Assembly: GCA_903895195.1 (NCBI GenBank)
Contig: CAITSZ010000047.1
Location: forward strand, 1-64,000
Direction: 5' to 3'
Length of the DNA: 64,000 nucleotides
Source of the DNA: an uncultured Chlorobiaceae bacterium
GTDB lineage: Bacteria; Bacteroidota; Chlorobiia; Chlorobiales; Chlorobiaceae
Made by a program: the position numbers and the translations under genes. This document shows, piece by piece, positions 28,567-38,389 of this stretch. The stretch's first letter is position 1. Each line of letters starts with the position of its first letter. The notes under the pieces were generated by a model. The model saw only the letters and a list, made by a program, of their open reading frames with translations, was not told the origin of the DNA and did not search any database.

Positions 28567-29043
28567 ATGAAACACATCATATCAGTACTGGTTGAAAATA
28601 AGTTTGGAACCCTCAACAGGGTTGCTACGATGTTCAGCGCACGGGGATTCAATCTGGCAAGCATTTCCATTGGTGAAACAGAGGACCCGGAGATTTCGCG
28701 CATGACCATTGTGACGTTTGCTGATGATCAGATCATCAGTCAGGTCATCAAGCAGTTGAACAGGCTTATTGATACCATTAAAGTTACCGATCTGACCAAA
28801 CAGCCTCATGTTGAGCGGGAACTGCTTTTGATGACTATGAAACTCACCAAAACACAACAGCATGAGATTTTCGAACTTATCAATGTTTTTAAAGGAAAAG
28901 TCGTGGATATAAAACAAAAATCCATTACTATTGAGGTCATCGGTTCGCCGGATAAGATCAACACGACTATTGATATCTTCAAGCCCTACGGAATAAAGGA
29001 GTTAGCCCGTTCTGGAGCTGTTGCAATACACCGTGGAGAGTGA
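28567..29043 (+). CDS. ilvN: acetolactate synthase small (regulatory) subunit
   Basis: Valine-responsive regulatory subunit. An N-terminal ACT domain (about 1-77; MKHIISVLVENKFGTLNRVATMFSARGFNLASISIGETEDPEISRMTIVT) is followed by the ALS_ss_C domain (RELLLMTMKL...ELINVFKGKVVDIKQKSITIEVIGSPDKINTTIDIFKPYGIKELARSGAVAIHRG). 158 residues is the usual length. Usually ilvB and ilvN abut; here they are split. Followed by ilvC after 39 bp. Confidence 0.96.
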   Translation: MKHIISVLVENKFGTLNRVATMFSARGFNLASISIGETEDPEISRMTIVTFADDQIISQVIKQLNRLIDTIKVTDLTKQPHVERELLLMTMKLTKTQQHEIFELINVFKGKVVDIKQKSITIEVIGSPDKINTTIDIFKPYGIKELARSGAVAIHRGE

Positions 29044-29082
29044 CACTATTTTACTGTATTATCAATCAAAACCATTTTTCTG

Positions 29083-30075
29083 ATGAATGTTTATTACGAT
29101 AAGGATGCCGATCTTGGATATCTCCAGGGGAAAAATATTGCGGTACTCGGTTACGGCAGCCAGGGCCATGCCCATGCCCTTAACCTGAAGGATAGCGGCC
29201 TTAATGTTCGAGTTGGCCTTCGCTCGGACAGTTCATCTTCAGCAAAAGCAAGAGAAGCCGGACTGCAGGTCGATACCGTAGCCGAAGCGGTAAAGTGGGC
29301 TGACATCGTTATGGTGCTTCTTCCTGACCAGACTCAGAAGTCAATTTATGATTCTGAAATTGCTCCGAACCTTGTAGCAGGCAATACCCTTGCTTTTGCT
29401 CATGGCTTCAATATCCATTACCAGCAAATCATTCCGGCCGAATCGATCAACGTTATCATGATCGCACCTAAAAGCCCGGGTCACCTTGTACGCCGTACCT
29501 TTACACAGGGCAATGGTGTCCCCTGCCTTATCGCCGTCCATCAGGATGCAACGGGAGAGGCAAAACATCAGGCTCTTGCATGGGCTAAAGCTCTTGGCGG
29601 CACTAAGGCCGGAGTTATTGAGACCTCCATCAAAAATGAAACTGAAACTGATCTGTTCGGCGAACAGGCGGTACTTTGCGGTGGTTCAGCCGAACTTATC
29701 AAGGCTGGTTTTGAGACCCTTGTTGAGGCCGGTTACCCTGAAGAGCTTGCCTACTTCGAATGTATGCATGAGTTGAAACTGATTGTCGACCTTTATTATG
29801 AAGGAGGCTTGTCGAGAATGAACTATTCAGTGAGCGATACAGCTGAGTACGGTGGCATGACCCGCGGACCGCGCCTTATTACTCCTGCAGTGAAGGCCGA
29901 GATGAAAAAGATTCTCGAAGAGGTTCAGGATGGCCGCTTTGCGAAGGAGTTCATTGATGAGTGCAATGGCGGTTACAAACTCCTTAACAAGCTCAGAGAG
30001 GAAAACCGTAACCATTCAATTGAAACGGTAGGGGCAAAGCTTCGCAATATGATGAGCTGGCTGATCAAAAAATAA
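29083..30075 (+). CDS. ilvC: ketol-acid reductoisomerase (class I)
   Basis: Converts acetolactate or acetohydroxybutyrate to the dihydroxy acid using NADPH. Rossmann motif [36 protein letters not shown] (about 20-54); the Arg/Ser-rich loop after strand 2 fits NADPH preference. [13 protein letters not shown] and the C-terminal knotted domain with the metal-binding acidic residues ([31 protein letters not shown]) are intact. 330 residues is the short, class I form. Between ilvN and leuB in the operon. Confidence 0.97.
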   Translation: MNVYYDKDADLGYLQGKNIAVLGYGSQGHAHALNLKDSGLNVRVGLRSDSSSSAKAREAGLQVDTVAEAVKWADIVMVLLPDQTQKSIYDSEIAPNLVAGNTLAFAHGFNIHYQQIIPAESINVIMIAPKSPGHLVRRTFTQGNGVPCLIAVHQDATGEAKHQALAWAKALGGTKAGVIETSIKNETETDLFGEQAVLCGGSAELIKAGFETLVEAGYPEELAYFECMHELKLIVDLYYEGGLSRMNYSVSDTAEYGGMTRGPRLITPAVKAEMKKILEEVQDGRFAKEFIDECNGGYKLLNKLREENRNHSIETVGAKLRNMMSWLIKK

Positions 30076-30091
30076 CCTACCTGAAAGAGCA

Positions 30092-31150
30092 ATGTATAAG
30101 ATAGTATCAATACCGGGTGATGGTATCGGCCCGGAAGTAGTTGCAGGAGCTGTTGCAGTACTAAAGCAGCTCTCAAAGAAACATGGCTTTGAAATAGAGA
30201 TTGAGGAGCATCCTTTCGGGGGTGCTTCTTATGACCTCAGCGGTGAGATGCTCACCGAGGCTACACTTGAGGCCTGCAAAAAGTGTGATGCGGTTCTGCT
30301 TGGTGCTGTTGGCGGCCCTAAATGGGAAAAGCTGCCGCATGAACACAAACCGGAAGCTGCACTGCTTAAAATCCGCAAAGAGCTTGGACTGTTTGCGAAC
30401 CTCAGGCCTGCAAAAGTGTACGATGCGCTGCTTGGAGCATCTTCGTTAAAACCTGACGTTGTTCAGGGTACAGATTTCCTTGTTTTCCGTGAACTGACCG
30501 GTGGTATCTATTTTGGCCAGCCACGTGGTTTTGATGAAAACAAGGGATGGAACACCATGGTCTATGAACGCTACGAGGTTGAGCGTATTGCGCGCCTGGC
30601 GTTTGAAGCCGCCCGGAAACGGGACAAGAAAGTGATTTCTATCGACAAGGCAAATGTCTTGGAGGTTTCACAGTTCTGGAGAAATGTGGTCCACGAGGTG
30701 CACAAGGATTATCAGGATATTGAGCTTAGCGATATGTATGTGGATAATGCCGCAATGCAGATTGTCAGGAATCCGAAGCAGTTTGATGTGATTGTTACCA
30801 GCAACCTTTTCGGCGATATTTTAAGCGATATCGCTGGTATGATAACCGGAAGCCTGGGCATGCTGCCATCTGCAAGCATTGGTAATGACCATGCTTTGTA
30901 TGAGCCTATACACGGCAGTGCTCCTGATATTGCAGGTCAAAATAAGGCAAACCCTATTGCCACAATCGCTTCTGTAGCGATGATGTTTGACTATAGTTTC
31001 TCTTTGCCGGAGATTGCCCTGGAGATTTATCAGGCTATCGAGGCTACACTTGCAACAGGCTTGCGTACAGCAGACATTGCGAATCCAGGAGAGAGTAGTG
31101 TTTCAACAACAGTTATGACAGAGGCAATTGTCAGGCATCTGGGCGCTTGA
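30092..31150 (+). CDS. leuB: 3-isopropylmalate dehydrogenase
   Basis: NAD-dependent oxidative decarboxylation in leucine synthesis; the same enzyme can act on citramalate-derived methylmalate in the isoleucine route. Start motif IVSIPGDGIGPEVVAGAVAVL, active-site segment FRELTGGIYFGQPRG (about 130-145), SIDKANVLEVSQFWR, and the metal-binding NLFGDILSDIAGMITGSLGMLPSA are present; HGSAPDIAGQNKANPIATI marks the NAD-type C-terminal region. 352 residues, 16 bp after ilvC. Confidence 0.97.
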   Translation: MYKIVSIPGDGIGPEVVAGAVAVLKQLSKKHGFEIEIEEHPFGGASYDLSGEMLTEATLEACKKCDAVLLGAVGGPKWEKLPHEHKPEAALLKIRKELGLFANLRPAKVYDALLGASSLKPDVVQGTDFLVFRELTGGIYFGQPRGFDENKGWNTMVYERYEVERIARLAFEAARKRDKKVISIDKANVLEVSQFWRNVVHEVHKDYQDIELSDMYVDNAAMQIVRNPKQFDVIVTSNLFGDILSDIAGMITGSLGMLPSASIGNDHALYEPIHGSAPDIAGQNKANPIATIASVAMMFDYSFSLPEIALEIYQAIEATLATGLRTADIANPGESSVSTTVMTEAIVRHLGA

Positions 31151-31174
31151 ATAACATAAAGGCGGGCAGATAAT

Positions 31175-32743
31175 GTGAAAGAAAAAATCCTCGTATTTGA
31201 TACAACGTTGCGCGACGGGGAGCAATCCCCCGGCGCAGCTCTGAATGTTCAGGAAAAGGTAGAGATCGCCCGGCAGCTTGAAAAGCTGGGGGTTGATGTG
31301 ATCGAAGCAGGCTTCCCCGCCTCTTCTCCTCTTCAGTTTGAAGCTGTTCAACGGATAGGCTCGGAGTCTTCTTCTATTGTGGCGGCGCTGGCCAGAGCGG
31401 TAGAGAACGACATCACTGCAGCATGGAAAGCCCTTCAGCTGGCCCGCAAGCCTCGCATTCACACCTTTATCGGCACTTCCGACATCCATATTGCCGGAAA
31501 ATTCGGCAGTGACCGTTATGGAGCAAGCCTTAAGGAGAAGCGCCGTACCATTTTGAAGATGGCTGTTGATGCGGTTGCCTTTGCCAAGACATTCACCTCT
31601 GATATTGAGTTTTCCGCTGAAGATGCCGGCCGTACCGATCAAGGTTACCTTGCCGAGATTGTGGAAGCTGTTATCGCAGCCGGAGCCACGACAGTCAATA
31701 TCCCTGATACTACAGGGTATACCTGGCCCTCCGAGTTCGGTAAAAAAATTGCTGATCTTCTCGCTTGCGTCAAAAATATCAAGAGCGCAGTCATCAGTGT
31801 GCATTGCCATAACGACCTCGGCCTTGCCGTAGCAAACACGCTCAGCGCCCTTGAGCATGGTGCCCGGCAGGTAGAGTGTTCCATGAACGGCATTGGAGAG
31901 CGTGCCGGCAATGCCTCGCTTGAAGAGATTGTCATGGCGCTCAAAGTCCGCAGTGACCTGCATAACTTTTATACCGGCATCGTTACTGAAGAGTTGTTCA
32001 ATACAAGCCGGATGGTTTCGACGTTTACCGGTATTATCATACAGCCTAACAAGGCAATTGTCGGCGACAACGCTTTTTCACACGAATCAGGGATTCATCA
32101 GGACGGAATGCTGAAAAACCGTCAGACCTATGAAGTGATGACACCGGAGTCCGTTGGTGTGCCGCAAACGAACATTGTCCTTGGCCGCCATTCAGGAAAG
32201 CACGGTCTGCAATCACGACTTCATGCGTTAGGCTACGACTTGCAGGACCTGGAACTTGAAGCGATCTATAAGCGATTTGTTGATATTGCCGATAAAAAGA
32301 AAGAGGTCTACGACGATGACTTGAGGGTACTCATGGGGGATGAACGAAACAAACCCCGGAATGCTTATGAGCTTGACTATCTGCATATCAACAGTGGCAC
32401 TGCCTCGATTCCAACTGCAACAGTAAGGATACGGCACGAGGCCAATGTCTTTGAAGAGTCAGCGACAGGCGATGGTCCTGTGGATGCTTGTTTCAGGGCT
32501 ATTGAAAGGGCACTTCGGCTGGAGTCAATGGTCACCTCGTATTCTGTACGTTCAACCACTGCAGGCCGGCAGGCTTTAGGAGAAGCTCTTGTCCGCATCA
32601 GAGACCGCAACATCTCTTTTAACGGAAAAGGGGTTTCCACTGATATTATAGAAGCAAGCGCAAAGGCATATCTGCAGGCTTTAGGCCTTCGCCTCCACCA
32701 TTTTGAAAACAACAACACTGAAACCATAGACAGCGGGGTTTAA
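31175..32743 (+). CDS. leuA: 2-isopropylmalate synthase
   Basis: First committed step of leucine synthesis (acetyl-CoA plus 2-oxoisovalerate). GTG start. The TIM barrel carries TTLRDGEQSPGAAL (10-23), the metal-binding HCHNDLGLAVANTL (about 208-221) and the GAxQVE...NGIGERAGN region; the C-terminal LeuA dimer/allosteric domain (about 385-520) indicates leucine feedback control. It is of the 520-residue, class most bacteria use. It shares barrel motifs with cimA further down, but HESGIHQDGMLKNRQTYEVM is the LeuA version of the linker motif. Confidence 0.96.
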   Translation: MKEKILVFDTTLRDGEQSPGAALNVQEKVEIARQLEKLGVDVIEAGFPASSPLQFEAVQRIGSESSSIVAALARAVENDITAAWKALQLARKPRIHTFIGTSDIHIAGKFGSDRYGASLKEKRRTILKMAVDAVAFAKTFTSDIEFSAEDAGRTDQGYLAEIVEAVIAAGATTVNIPDTTGYTWPSEFGKKIADLLACVKNIKSAVISVHCHNDLGLAVANTLSALEHGARQVECSMNGIGERAGNASLEEIVMALKVRSDLHNFYTGIVTEELFNTSRMVSTFTGIIIQPNKAIVGDNAFSHESGIHQDGMLKNRQTYEVMTPESVGVPQTNIVLGRHSGKHGLQSRLHALGYDLQDLELEAIYKRFVDIADKKKEVYDDDLRVLMGDERNKPRNAYELDYLHINSGTASIPTATVRIRHEANVFEESATGDGPVDACFRAIERALRLESMVTSYSVRSTTAGRQALGEALVRIRDRNISFNGKGVSTDIIEASAKAYLQALGLRLHHFENNNTETIDSGV

Positions 32744-32748
32744 AACCA

Positions 32749-34044
32749 ATGGCACAAACAATAACCCAAAAAATCCTTTCAAAGGCAGCTCACAGAAAAT
32801 TCGTCGACGTGGGAGAAAGCGTCTGGCTGAATGTTGATATTCTGCTTACCCATGATGTATGCGGCCCGCCAACCTTTGATATTTTCAAGGAAGAGTTCGG
32901 CTCTAACGCAAAAGTATGGGACCCCAGGAAAATTGTCGTTCTTCCTGACCATTATATTTTTACGGCTAACGAACATGCGCACCGCAACATTGATCTTTTG
33001 AGACAGTTTGCAAAAGAGCAGGGCCTCGAGCACTACTATGATGTCGGTGGTGACCGATATAAAGGTGTGTGTCATGTAGCGCTTGCAGAAGAGGGGTTCA
33101 ACCTGCCGGGAACGGTACTCTTTGGCACTGACTCGCACACCTGTACATCAGGAGCATTCGGTATGTTTGGAACCGGAATAGGCAATACTGATGCCGCATT
33201 CATTTTAGGCACAGGGAAACTCTGGGAAAAAGTCCCCGAATCCATGAAGTTCACCTTTGATGGAGTCATGCCCGAGTACCTTACCGCCAAAGACCTTATT
33301 CTTCATATTCTCGGAGATATCACTACCGATGGTGCTACTTACCGCGCCATGGAGTTTGACGGTGAAGCAATTTTTTCGCTTCCAATGGAAGAGAGAATGA
33401 CGCTGACAAACATGGCCATAGAAGCCGGCGGCATGAACGGCATTATTGCAGCTGATGCAGTGACCGAGCAGTACGTAAAAGCAAGAAGCAAGAAGCCATA
33501 CGAACTGTTCACGAGTGACCCGGATGCAAAATACCACAGCAAATACCGGTATGACGTCACTAAACTTGAACCCGTCGTTGCCCAGCCTCACAGCCCTGAT
33601 AACCGGGCTACGGTAAGAAGCGTACAGGGAACGAAAATCACCAAGTCCTATATCGGTTCGTGCACCGGTGGCAAGCTGACTGATTTTGTGATGGCAGCAA
33701 AGATACTAAAAGGCCAGAAAGTGTCGGTTACCACAAATATTGTACCGGCAACAGTTAAAGTTGCCCTTGACCTCGAGCATGAGCGCTATGATGGTCAGAC
33801 CCTGAAGCAGATCTTTGAAGATGCAGGATGCAGCATTGCGCTGCCTTCATGTGCAGCATGCCTTGGCGGACCTGCTGATACTGTTGGACGTTCGGTTGAT
33901 AATGATGTTGTTGTGTCTACAACCAACCGTAACTTCCCCGGCCGGATGGGCAGCAAACACGCAGGGGTTTACCTTGCATCGCCGCTCACAGCTGCTGCAT
34001 CGGCAATTACTGGAAAACTCACCGATCCGAGAGATTTTCTCTGA
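32749..34044 (+). CDS. leuC: isopropylmalate isomerase large subunit
   Basis: Aconitase-family large subunit, isomerising 2- to 3-isopropylmalate and, with LeuD, citramalate to methylmalate. The [4Fe-4S] ligands are Cys 305 (GSCTGG), 368 and 371 (SCAACLGG). GTDSHTCTSGAFGMFGTGIGNTDAA and RNFPGRMGSKHAGVYLASPLTAAASAI are classic. At 431 residues it belongs to the shorter (archaeal/plant-like) LeuC group, not the 465-residue enteric type. Five bp after leuA, so strongly coupled. Confidence 0.96.
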   Translation: MAQTITQKILSKAAHRKFVDVGESVWLNVDILLTHDVCGPPTFDIFKEEFGSNAKVWDPRKIVVLPDHYIFTANEHAHRNIDLLRQFAKEQGLEHYYDVGGDRYKGVCHVALAEEGFNLPGTVLFGTDSHTCTSGAFGMFGTGIGNTDAAFILGTGKLWEKVPESMKFTFDGVMPEYLTAKDLILHILGDITTDGATYRAMEFDGEAIFSLPMEERMTLTNMAIEAGGMNGIIAADAVTEQYVKARSKKPYELFTSDPDAKYHSKYRYDVTKLEPVVAQPHSPDNRATVRSVQGTKITKSYIGSCTGGKLTDFVMAAKILKGQKVSVTTNIVPATVKVALDLEHERYDGQTLKQIFEDAGCSIALPSCAACLGGPADTVGRSVDNDVVVSTTNRNFPGRMGSKHAGVYLASPLTAAASAITGKLTDPRDFL

Positions 34045-34087
34045 CCGGGCAAAAACGGACTAACGTAGCGGGCTAATACCAAAAAAC

Positions 34088-34654
34088 ATGGAAAAAATCA
34101 TTCAGGGAAAAGCCTATGTTTTAGGCAAGAATATCGATACCGACCAGATCATTCCGGCCGAGCATCTGGTTTACAGCCTCTCAAATCCTGAAGAGGTAAA
34201 ATTGTACGGAAAGTATGCCCTTTCGGGCGTGCCTCCAGAACAGGGCGGACTTCCCGAGGGCAATATTGCGTTCATCGACGAGGGTCGTTTTGATTCAGAG
34301 TATACCATAATCATTGCGGGCCAAAACTTTGGCTGCGGCTCGTCGAGAGAGCATGCTCCTTTCGCTCTTAAGGTTGCGGGAATTAAAGCCATTATCGCAG
34401 AGTCTTATGCAAGAATTTTTTACCGCAACTCTGTTGATGGCGGTTTTGTTATACCCTATGAAACCTCAGAGCACCTCAATCAGATTATAAATACCGGTGA
34501 TGAGCTGAGAATCGATGTTGCATTGAACACCATTGAAAACCTAACTCGCAAGGTCACCTACACCCTCAATCCCCTTGGTGATGTATTCAGCATCGTAGAG
34601 GCTGGCGGTATTTTCGCTTATGCAAGGCAGGAAAATTTAATGGCCCAGAGCTGA
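34088..34654 (+). CDS. leuD: isopropylmalate isomerase small subunit
   Basis: Swivel-domain small subunit partnering LeuC. GKAYVLGKNIDTDQIIPAEHL near the start and GQNFGCGSSREHAPFALKVAGIKAIIAESYARIFYRNSVDGG (about 80-122) are diagnostic. 188 residues, between the archaeal (about 165) and enteric (about 200) lengths, with an insertion of about 25 residues (SGVPPEQGGLPEGNIAFIDEGRFDSE region) as in plant-like members. The cimA gene follows after 3 bp. Confidence 0.95.
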   Translation: MEKIIQGKAYVLGKNIDTDQIIPAEHLVYSLSNPEEVKLYGKYALSGVPPEQGGLPEGNIAFIDEGRFDSEYTIIIAGQNFGCGSSREHAPFALKVAGIKAIIAESYARIFYRNSVDGGFVIPYETSEHLNQIINTGDELRIDVALNTIENLTRKVTYTLNPLGDVFSIVEAGGIFAYARQENLMAQS

Positions 34655-34657
34655 TTT

Positions 34658-36262
34658 ATGACTGTTACCACAATGCTAATCGAGCTCTACGATACCACTC
34701 TTCGTGATGGCACTCAAGGCGAGCATATCAACCTTTCAGTGCAGGACAAACTGCTTATTGCTGAAAAGCTCGATGAGTTCGGCATGGACTATATCGAAGG
34801 CGGATGGCCGAGCAGCAACCCAAAGGACGAAGAGTTTTTCCTCAAGGCCCGGCAGCTTAACCTGAAGCATGCCAAACTCTGTTCATTCGGTTCGACAGCC
34901 CGCACGGCAACTACGGTAGAGACCGACCCTAACCTGCTCGGCCTGCTTCAGTCTGAAACCCCCGTTATCACCATCTTCGGCAAAACCTGGAAAGCTCATT
35001 CAGCAAAAAGTCTCGGCATTTCTGACGATGAAAATGCGGAACTGATTTACCGCTCGGTCGCCTTTCTTAAAGCGCAGGGACGGGAAGTTTTTTTTGATGC
35101 TGAACATTTTTTTGACGGATTCAAAGACGACCCTGAGTTTTCACTGAAGATGCTGCTTTCAGCGGTCCAAGGCGGAGCTTCAAGAATTGTGCTCTGCGAC
35201 ACTAATGGAGGATCACTGCCTCATGAAGTTACCGAAGCTGTAACAAAGGTTCTTGCGGTTACAGGAGTACCTGTAGGGGTCCACAGCCACAATGACAGCG
35301 ATCTCGGTGTCGCCAACTCCATCACAGCCATCCTCGCAGGTGCAACCCACATACAGGGCACTATCAACGGCATAGGTGAACGATGCGGCAATGCCAACCT
35401 CATCAGCATTATTCCAAATGTCATGCTGAAACTTGAGCGTTCGTTCTCCAACGTGAAGCATCTCAATCAGCTCACTTCCCTTTCGAAGTTTGTCTATGAG
35501 ATACTGAATATGCCTTCGAATACCAAAGCTCCTTTTGTCGGAAAATCAGCTTTTGCCCACAAAGGCGGTATTCATGTAAGCGCCGTTATGAAAGAGAGTT
35601 CCCTTTACGAGCATATCGATCCGGCACTTGTCGGAAACCGCCAACGTGTTCTCGTTTCTGAGCTTGCTGGGCAAAGCAACATACGCTACAAGGCTCACGA
35701 GCTCGGCATCAGCATCCCGGACAAAAGTGAGCTTTTTAAGAATATTGTGCATCATATTAAAGAACTGGAACATGAAGGCTATCAGTTTGACGGCGCAGAA
35801 GCATCTTTTGAGCTGATTCTGCACAGGGAGCTTGGTAATTTCAAACCGTTCTTTGAGGTCCTTGAAACGAAGGTTCATATTGAGTCGAGCAAAAATGCCA
35901 AGAATGTAGATCAGGCAGTGCTCAAAGTCAAGGTTGGGGACGAGATTGAGCATATTGCCGCCGATGGTGATGGGCCTGTCAATGCGCTTGACAAAGCTCT
36001 TCGCAAGGCGCTGATCCATTTTTATCCTGAAATCAAGAGTATCAAGCTGGTTGATTACAAAGTCCGGGTTCTTGAAGAAAAACGGGGTACCAGTGCCAAA
36101 GTGCGGGTGTTGATAGAATCAAGTAACGGGCGCTATACCTGGGGGACTGTGGGGGTATCGACCAATATTATCGAAGCAAGCCTGCATGCCTTAGAGGACA
36201 GTATGAATTATCACCTGTTCACCATGAAAGCCTCTGTGCCAAGAGTTGAAACCCCCCATTAG
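34658..36262 (+). CDS. cimA: (R)-citramalate synthase
   Basis: Condenses acetyl-CoA and pyruvate to citramalate, entry to the threonine-independent isoleucine pathway; LeuBCD then produce 2-oxobutyrate. ELYDTTLRDGTQGEHINLSVQDKLLIAEKLDEFGMDYIEGGWPSSNPKDEEFF (about 8-60) is the CimA form of the barrel start; HSHNDSDLGVANSITAILAGATHIQGTINGIGERCGNANL and AHKGGIHVSAVMKESSLYEHIDPALVGNRQRVLVSELAGQSN are likewise typical. A C-terminal LeuA allosteric domain (about 395-520) suggests isoleucine feedback. Last gene of the operon; its stop is only 6 bp from the convergent glgX stop, with no room for a separate terminator. Confidence 0.95.
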   Translation: MTVTTMLIELYDTTLRDGTQGEHINLSVQDKLLIAEKLDEFGMDYIEGGWPSSNPKDEEFFLKARQLNLKHAKLCSFGSTARTATTVETDPNLLGLLQSETPVITIFGKTWKAHSAKSLGISDDENAELIYRSVAFLKAQGREVFFDAEHFFDGFKDDPEFSLKMLLSAVQGGASRIVLCDTNGGSLPHEVTEAVTKVLAVTGVPVGVHSHNDSDLGVANSITAILAGATHIQGTINGIGERCGNANLISIIPNVMLKLERSFSNVKHLNQLTSLSKFVYEILNMPSNTKAPFVGKSAFAHKGGIHVSAVMKESSLYEHIDPALVGNRQRVLVSELAGQSNIRYKAHELGISIPDKSELFKNIVHHIKELEHEGYQFDGAEASFELILHRELGNFKPFFEVLETKVHIESSKNAKNVDQAVLKVKVGDEIEHIAADGDGPVNALDKALRKALIHFYPEIKSIKLVDYKVRVLEEKRGTSAKVRVLIESSNGRYTWGTVGVSTNIIEASLHALEDSMNYHLFTMKASVPRVETPH

Positions 36263-36268
36263 AAACAG

Positions 36269-38389
36269 CTAAGACTTTTGCCGATAGGCGATAAGTGCGA
36301 TACTGGAATACGGCCCTATAAGAAAAGAGTGTGTTGGTTCCAGTAGCGGACCTTCATCGTCATTATTGATATCTGATGGAGCATCACACCCTGTATTGAC
36401 AGCAACACGCCAATAAAAGGGCTCCGGAAGAGATGGAAGCTGGAGTATATTTGCTGTGGATGAGCTGTTCCATGCGTAATAAATAACATCTTCACCAGAA
36501 GAAGTTGTCGATGCCAAAACGACTGCAACGAGGCGGGATTCCGCCGACCAGTCAGGTGACCATGGCTGGCTTCCATGCCAGGATATTTCAGGGAATCCGA
36601 GTGCACCAGCCCTATCACTGCGCGGATGCCTTGATGATCGAAGAGCTGGGTGCCGGAGACGAAGAGAGATGGCTAAGCGCGTAAAACGGAACAGCTCGGA
36701 CTCACTCTCCAGTAATGACCAGTCCAGCCAGTTTAAATGGTTGTCGTGGCAGTATACATTGTTGTTACCCCATTGTGTGCGACCCATTTCATCCCCCATC
36801 AGAAGCATAGGTGTACCTCGGGCGACCATTAACATGAGTAGAGCATTCTTTATCTGGCGCAAACGGAGTGAGCATATTTCCTTGTCAGTTGTTTCGCCTT
36901 CGATACCACAATTCCAGCTTCTATTGTCGTCACTTCCGTCACGATTATCCTCACCATTCGTATCGTTGTGCTTGTGGTTGTAGCTGACCAAATCGCGCAG
37001 AGTAAATCCGTCATGACAGGTAATAAAATTGATCGATGCAAGTGGGCCACGCCCCCCTGCTTCATAAAGGTCAGGAGAACCAGCAATACGGGTAGCAAGA
37101 AGCGAGGCATGATCAGGCATGCCTCGAAGAAAATCGCGGGTGTCGTCACGGAATTTCCCGTTCCATTCGGAAAACCGACCATAGTTAGGAAACTTTCCGA
37201 GGAGATAAAGGCCGCCCGCATCCCAAGCCTCAGCAATAAGTTTGCATTTTTTCAGAATAGGATCAAGGGCCACAGATTCGAGCAAAGGGGGATTATTCAT
37301 GATCATTCCAGATGGATCGCGCCCTAGAATAGCTGCTGCGTCGAACCGGAAACCATCAATATGGTACTCTGATACCCAAAACCGTAAACATTCGAGTACC
37401 ATGTCGCGCACCACGGGATTGTTACAGTTGAGGGAGTTGCCGCAGCCGCTGAAGTTGTGATAGTATCCTTCCGGGGTAAGGAGGTAATAGATCTGGTTAT
37501 CGAGCCCCCTGAAAGAGATGGTCGGCCCTCGGTGATCGCCTTCACATGTATGGTTGAAGACTACATCAAGGATGACCTCAATGCCTGCCTGGTGCAGCGC
37601 ACGAACCATGCTCTTGAATTCATCAGCCTGCATACCCAAACTACCAGTGGCAGCAAACCCGGCCTTCGGTGCGAAAAATCCGACTGTACTGTATCCCCAA
37701 TAGTTCATGTTTGTCCCACCGGTATATGAGTTTGGGACCGAAAGCTCAAATTCGTCAAATTCAAAAACCGGTAGAAGTTCAACACAGTTGACGCCGAGAC
37801 CAATCAGATAGGGTATTTTTTCAACGACTCCGGCATAGGTGCCTGGATGAGCTATTGCGGAAGTTTGATGCCGGGTAAATCCTCGTACATGCATCTCATA
37901 GACGATTAGATCCTCCGAAGGAATTTCCAGTGAACTATCGCCGCGCCAGTCAAAGTCTTCAGGGATCACAAAACCACGATATGGGAACTCATCATCCCAG
38001 TCTGGGGGTATACCCCAAACGTCACGGCCGGAAATCGAACGGACATAGGGATCAAGTAAAACTTTTGACGCATCAAAGCGGTGGCCGATGGCAGGATCCC
38101 AAGGGCCATCCATGCGGTATCCGTATTCGAAACTTTCGGGGTCAAGGTCAAAAATGACTACACTCCAGACATCTCCGATACGGAACGAATCGGGAAGCAG
38201 AAGTTCAGCTATAATCTTGCGGCTCTGCCTGTCGAAGAGTACCAGAGTGCAGGAGGTGGCTGCACTGGAATAAATTGAAAAGTTTACGCCTCCTGGTACA
38301 AGTGATGTTCCATAAGGTCTTACTCGACCGGGGCGAACTTTCCAGCCGGATATTTCAGCGGTTGGATAAAGATCAATACGAGTGCTCAT
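36269..38389 (-). CDS. glgX: glycogen debranching enzyme (GlgX-type isoamylase)
   Basis: Hydrolyses alpha-1,6 branches of phosphorylase-trimmed glycogen. 706 residues: N-terminal CBM48 (about 18-115), then a GH13 barrel with region I DVVFNHT (about 275), region II GFRFDAAAILG (nucleophile Asp, about 347-350), region III AEAWD (general acid Glu, about 386) and region IV ITCHDGF (about 457), and a C-terminal beta domain. MGDEMGRTQWGNNNVYC is typical of GlgX/TreX. Its ATG overlaps the stop of a STAS gene (ATGA), so it is translated with a signalling operon rather than with other glg genes, which is unusual. Confidence 0.95.
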   Translation of the reverse strand: MSTRIDLYPTAEISGWKVRPGRVRPYGTSLVPGGVNFSIYSSAATSCTLVLFDRQSRKIIAELLLPDSFRIGDVWSVVIFDLDPESFEYGYRMDGPWDPAIGHRFDASKVLLDPYVRSISGRDVWGIPPDWDDEFPYRGFVIPEDFDWRGDSSLEIPSEDLIVYEMHVRGFTRHQTSAIAHPGTYAGVVEKIPYLIGLGVNCVELLPVFEFDEFELSVPNSYTGGTNMNYWGYSTVGFFAPKAGFAATGSLGMQADEFKSMVRALHQAGIEVILDVVFNHTCEGDHRGPTISFRGLDNQIYYLLTPEGYYHNFSGCGNSLNCNNPVVRDMVLECLRFWVSEYHIDGFRFDAAAILGRDPSGMIMNNPPLLESVALDPILKKCKLIAEAWDAGGLYLLGKFPNYGRFSEWNGKFRDDTRDFLRGMPDHASLLATRIAGSPDLYEAGGRGPLASINFITCHDGFTLRDLVSYNHKHNDTNGEDNRDGSDDNRSWNCGIEGETTDKEICSLRLRQIKNALLMLMVARGTPMLLMGDEMGRTQWGNNNVYCHDNHLNWLDWSLLESESELFRFTRLAISLRLRHPALRSSRHPRSDRAGALGFPEISWHGSQPWSPDWSAESRLVAVVLASTTSSGEDVIYYAWNSSSTANILQLPSLPEPFYWRVAVNTGCDAPSDINNDDEGPLLEPTHSFLIGPYSSIALIAYRQKS

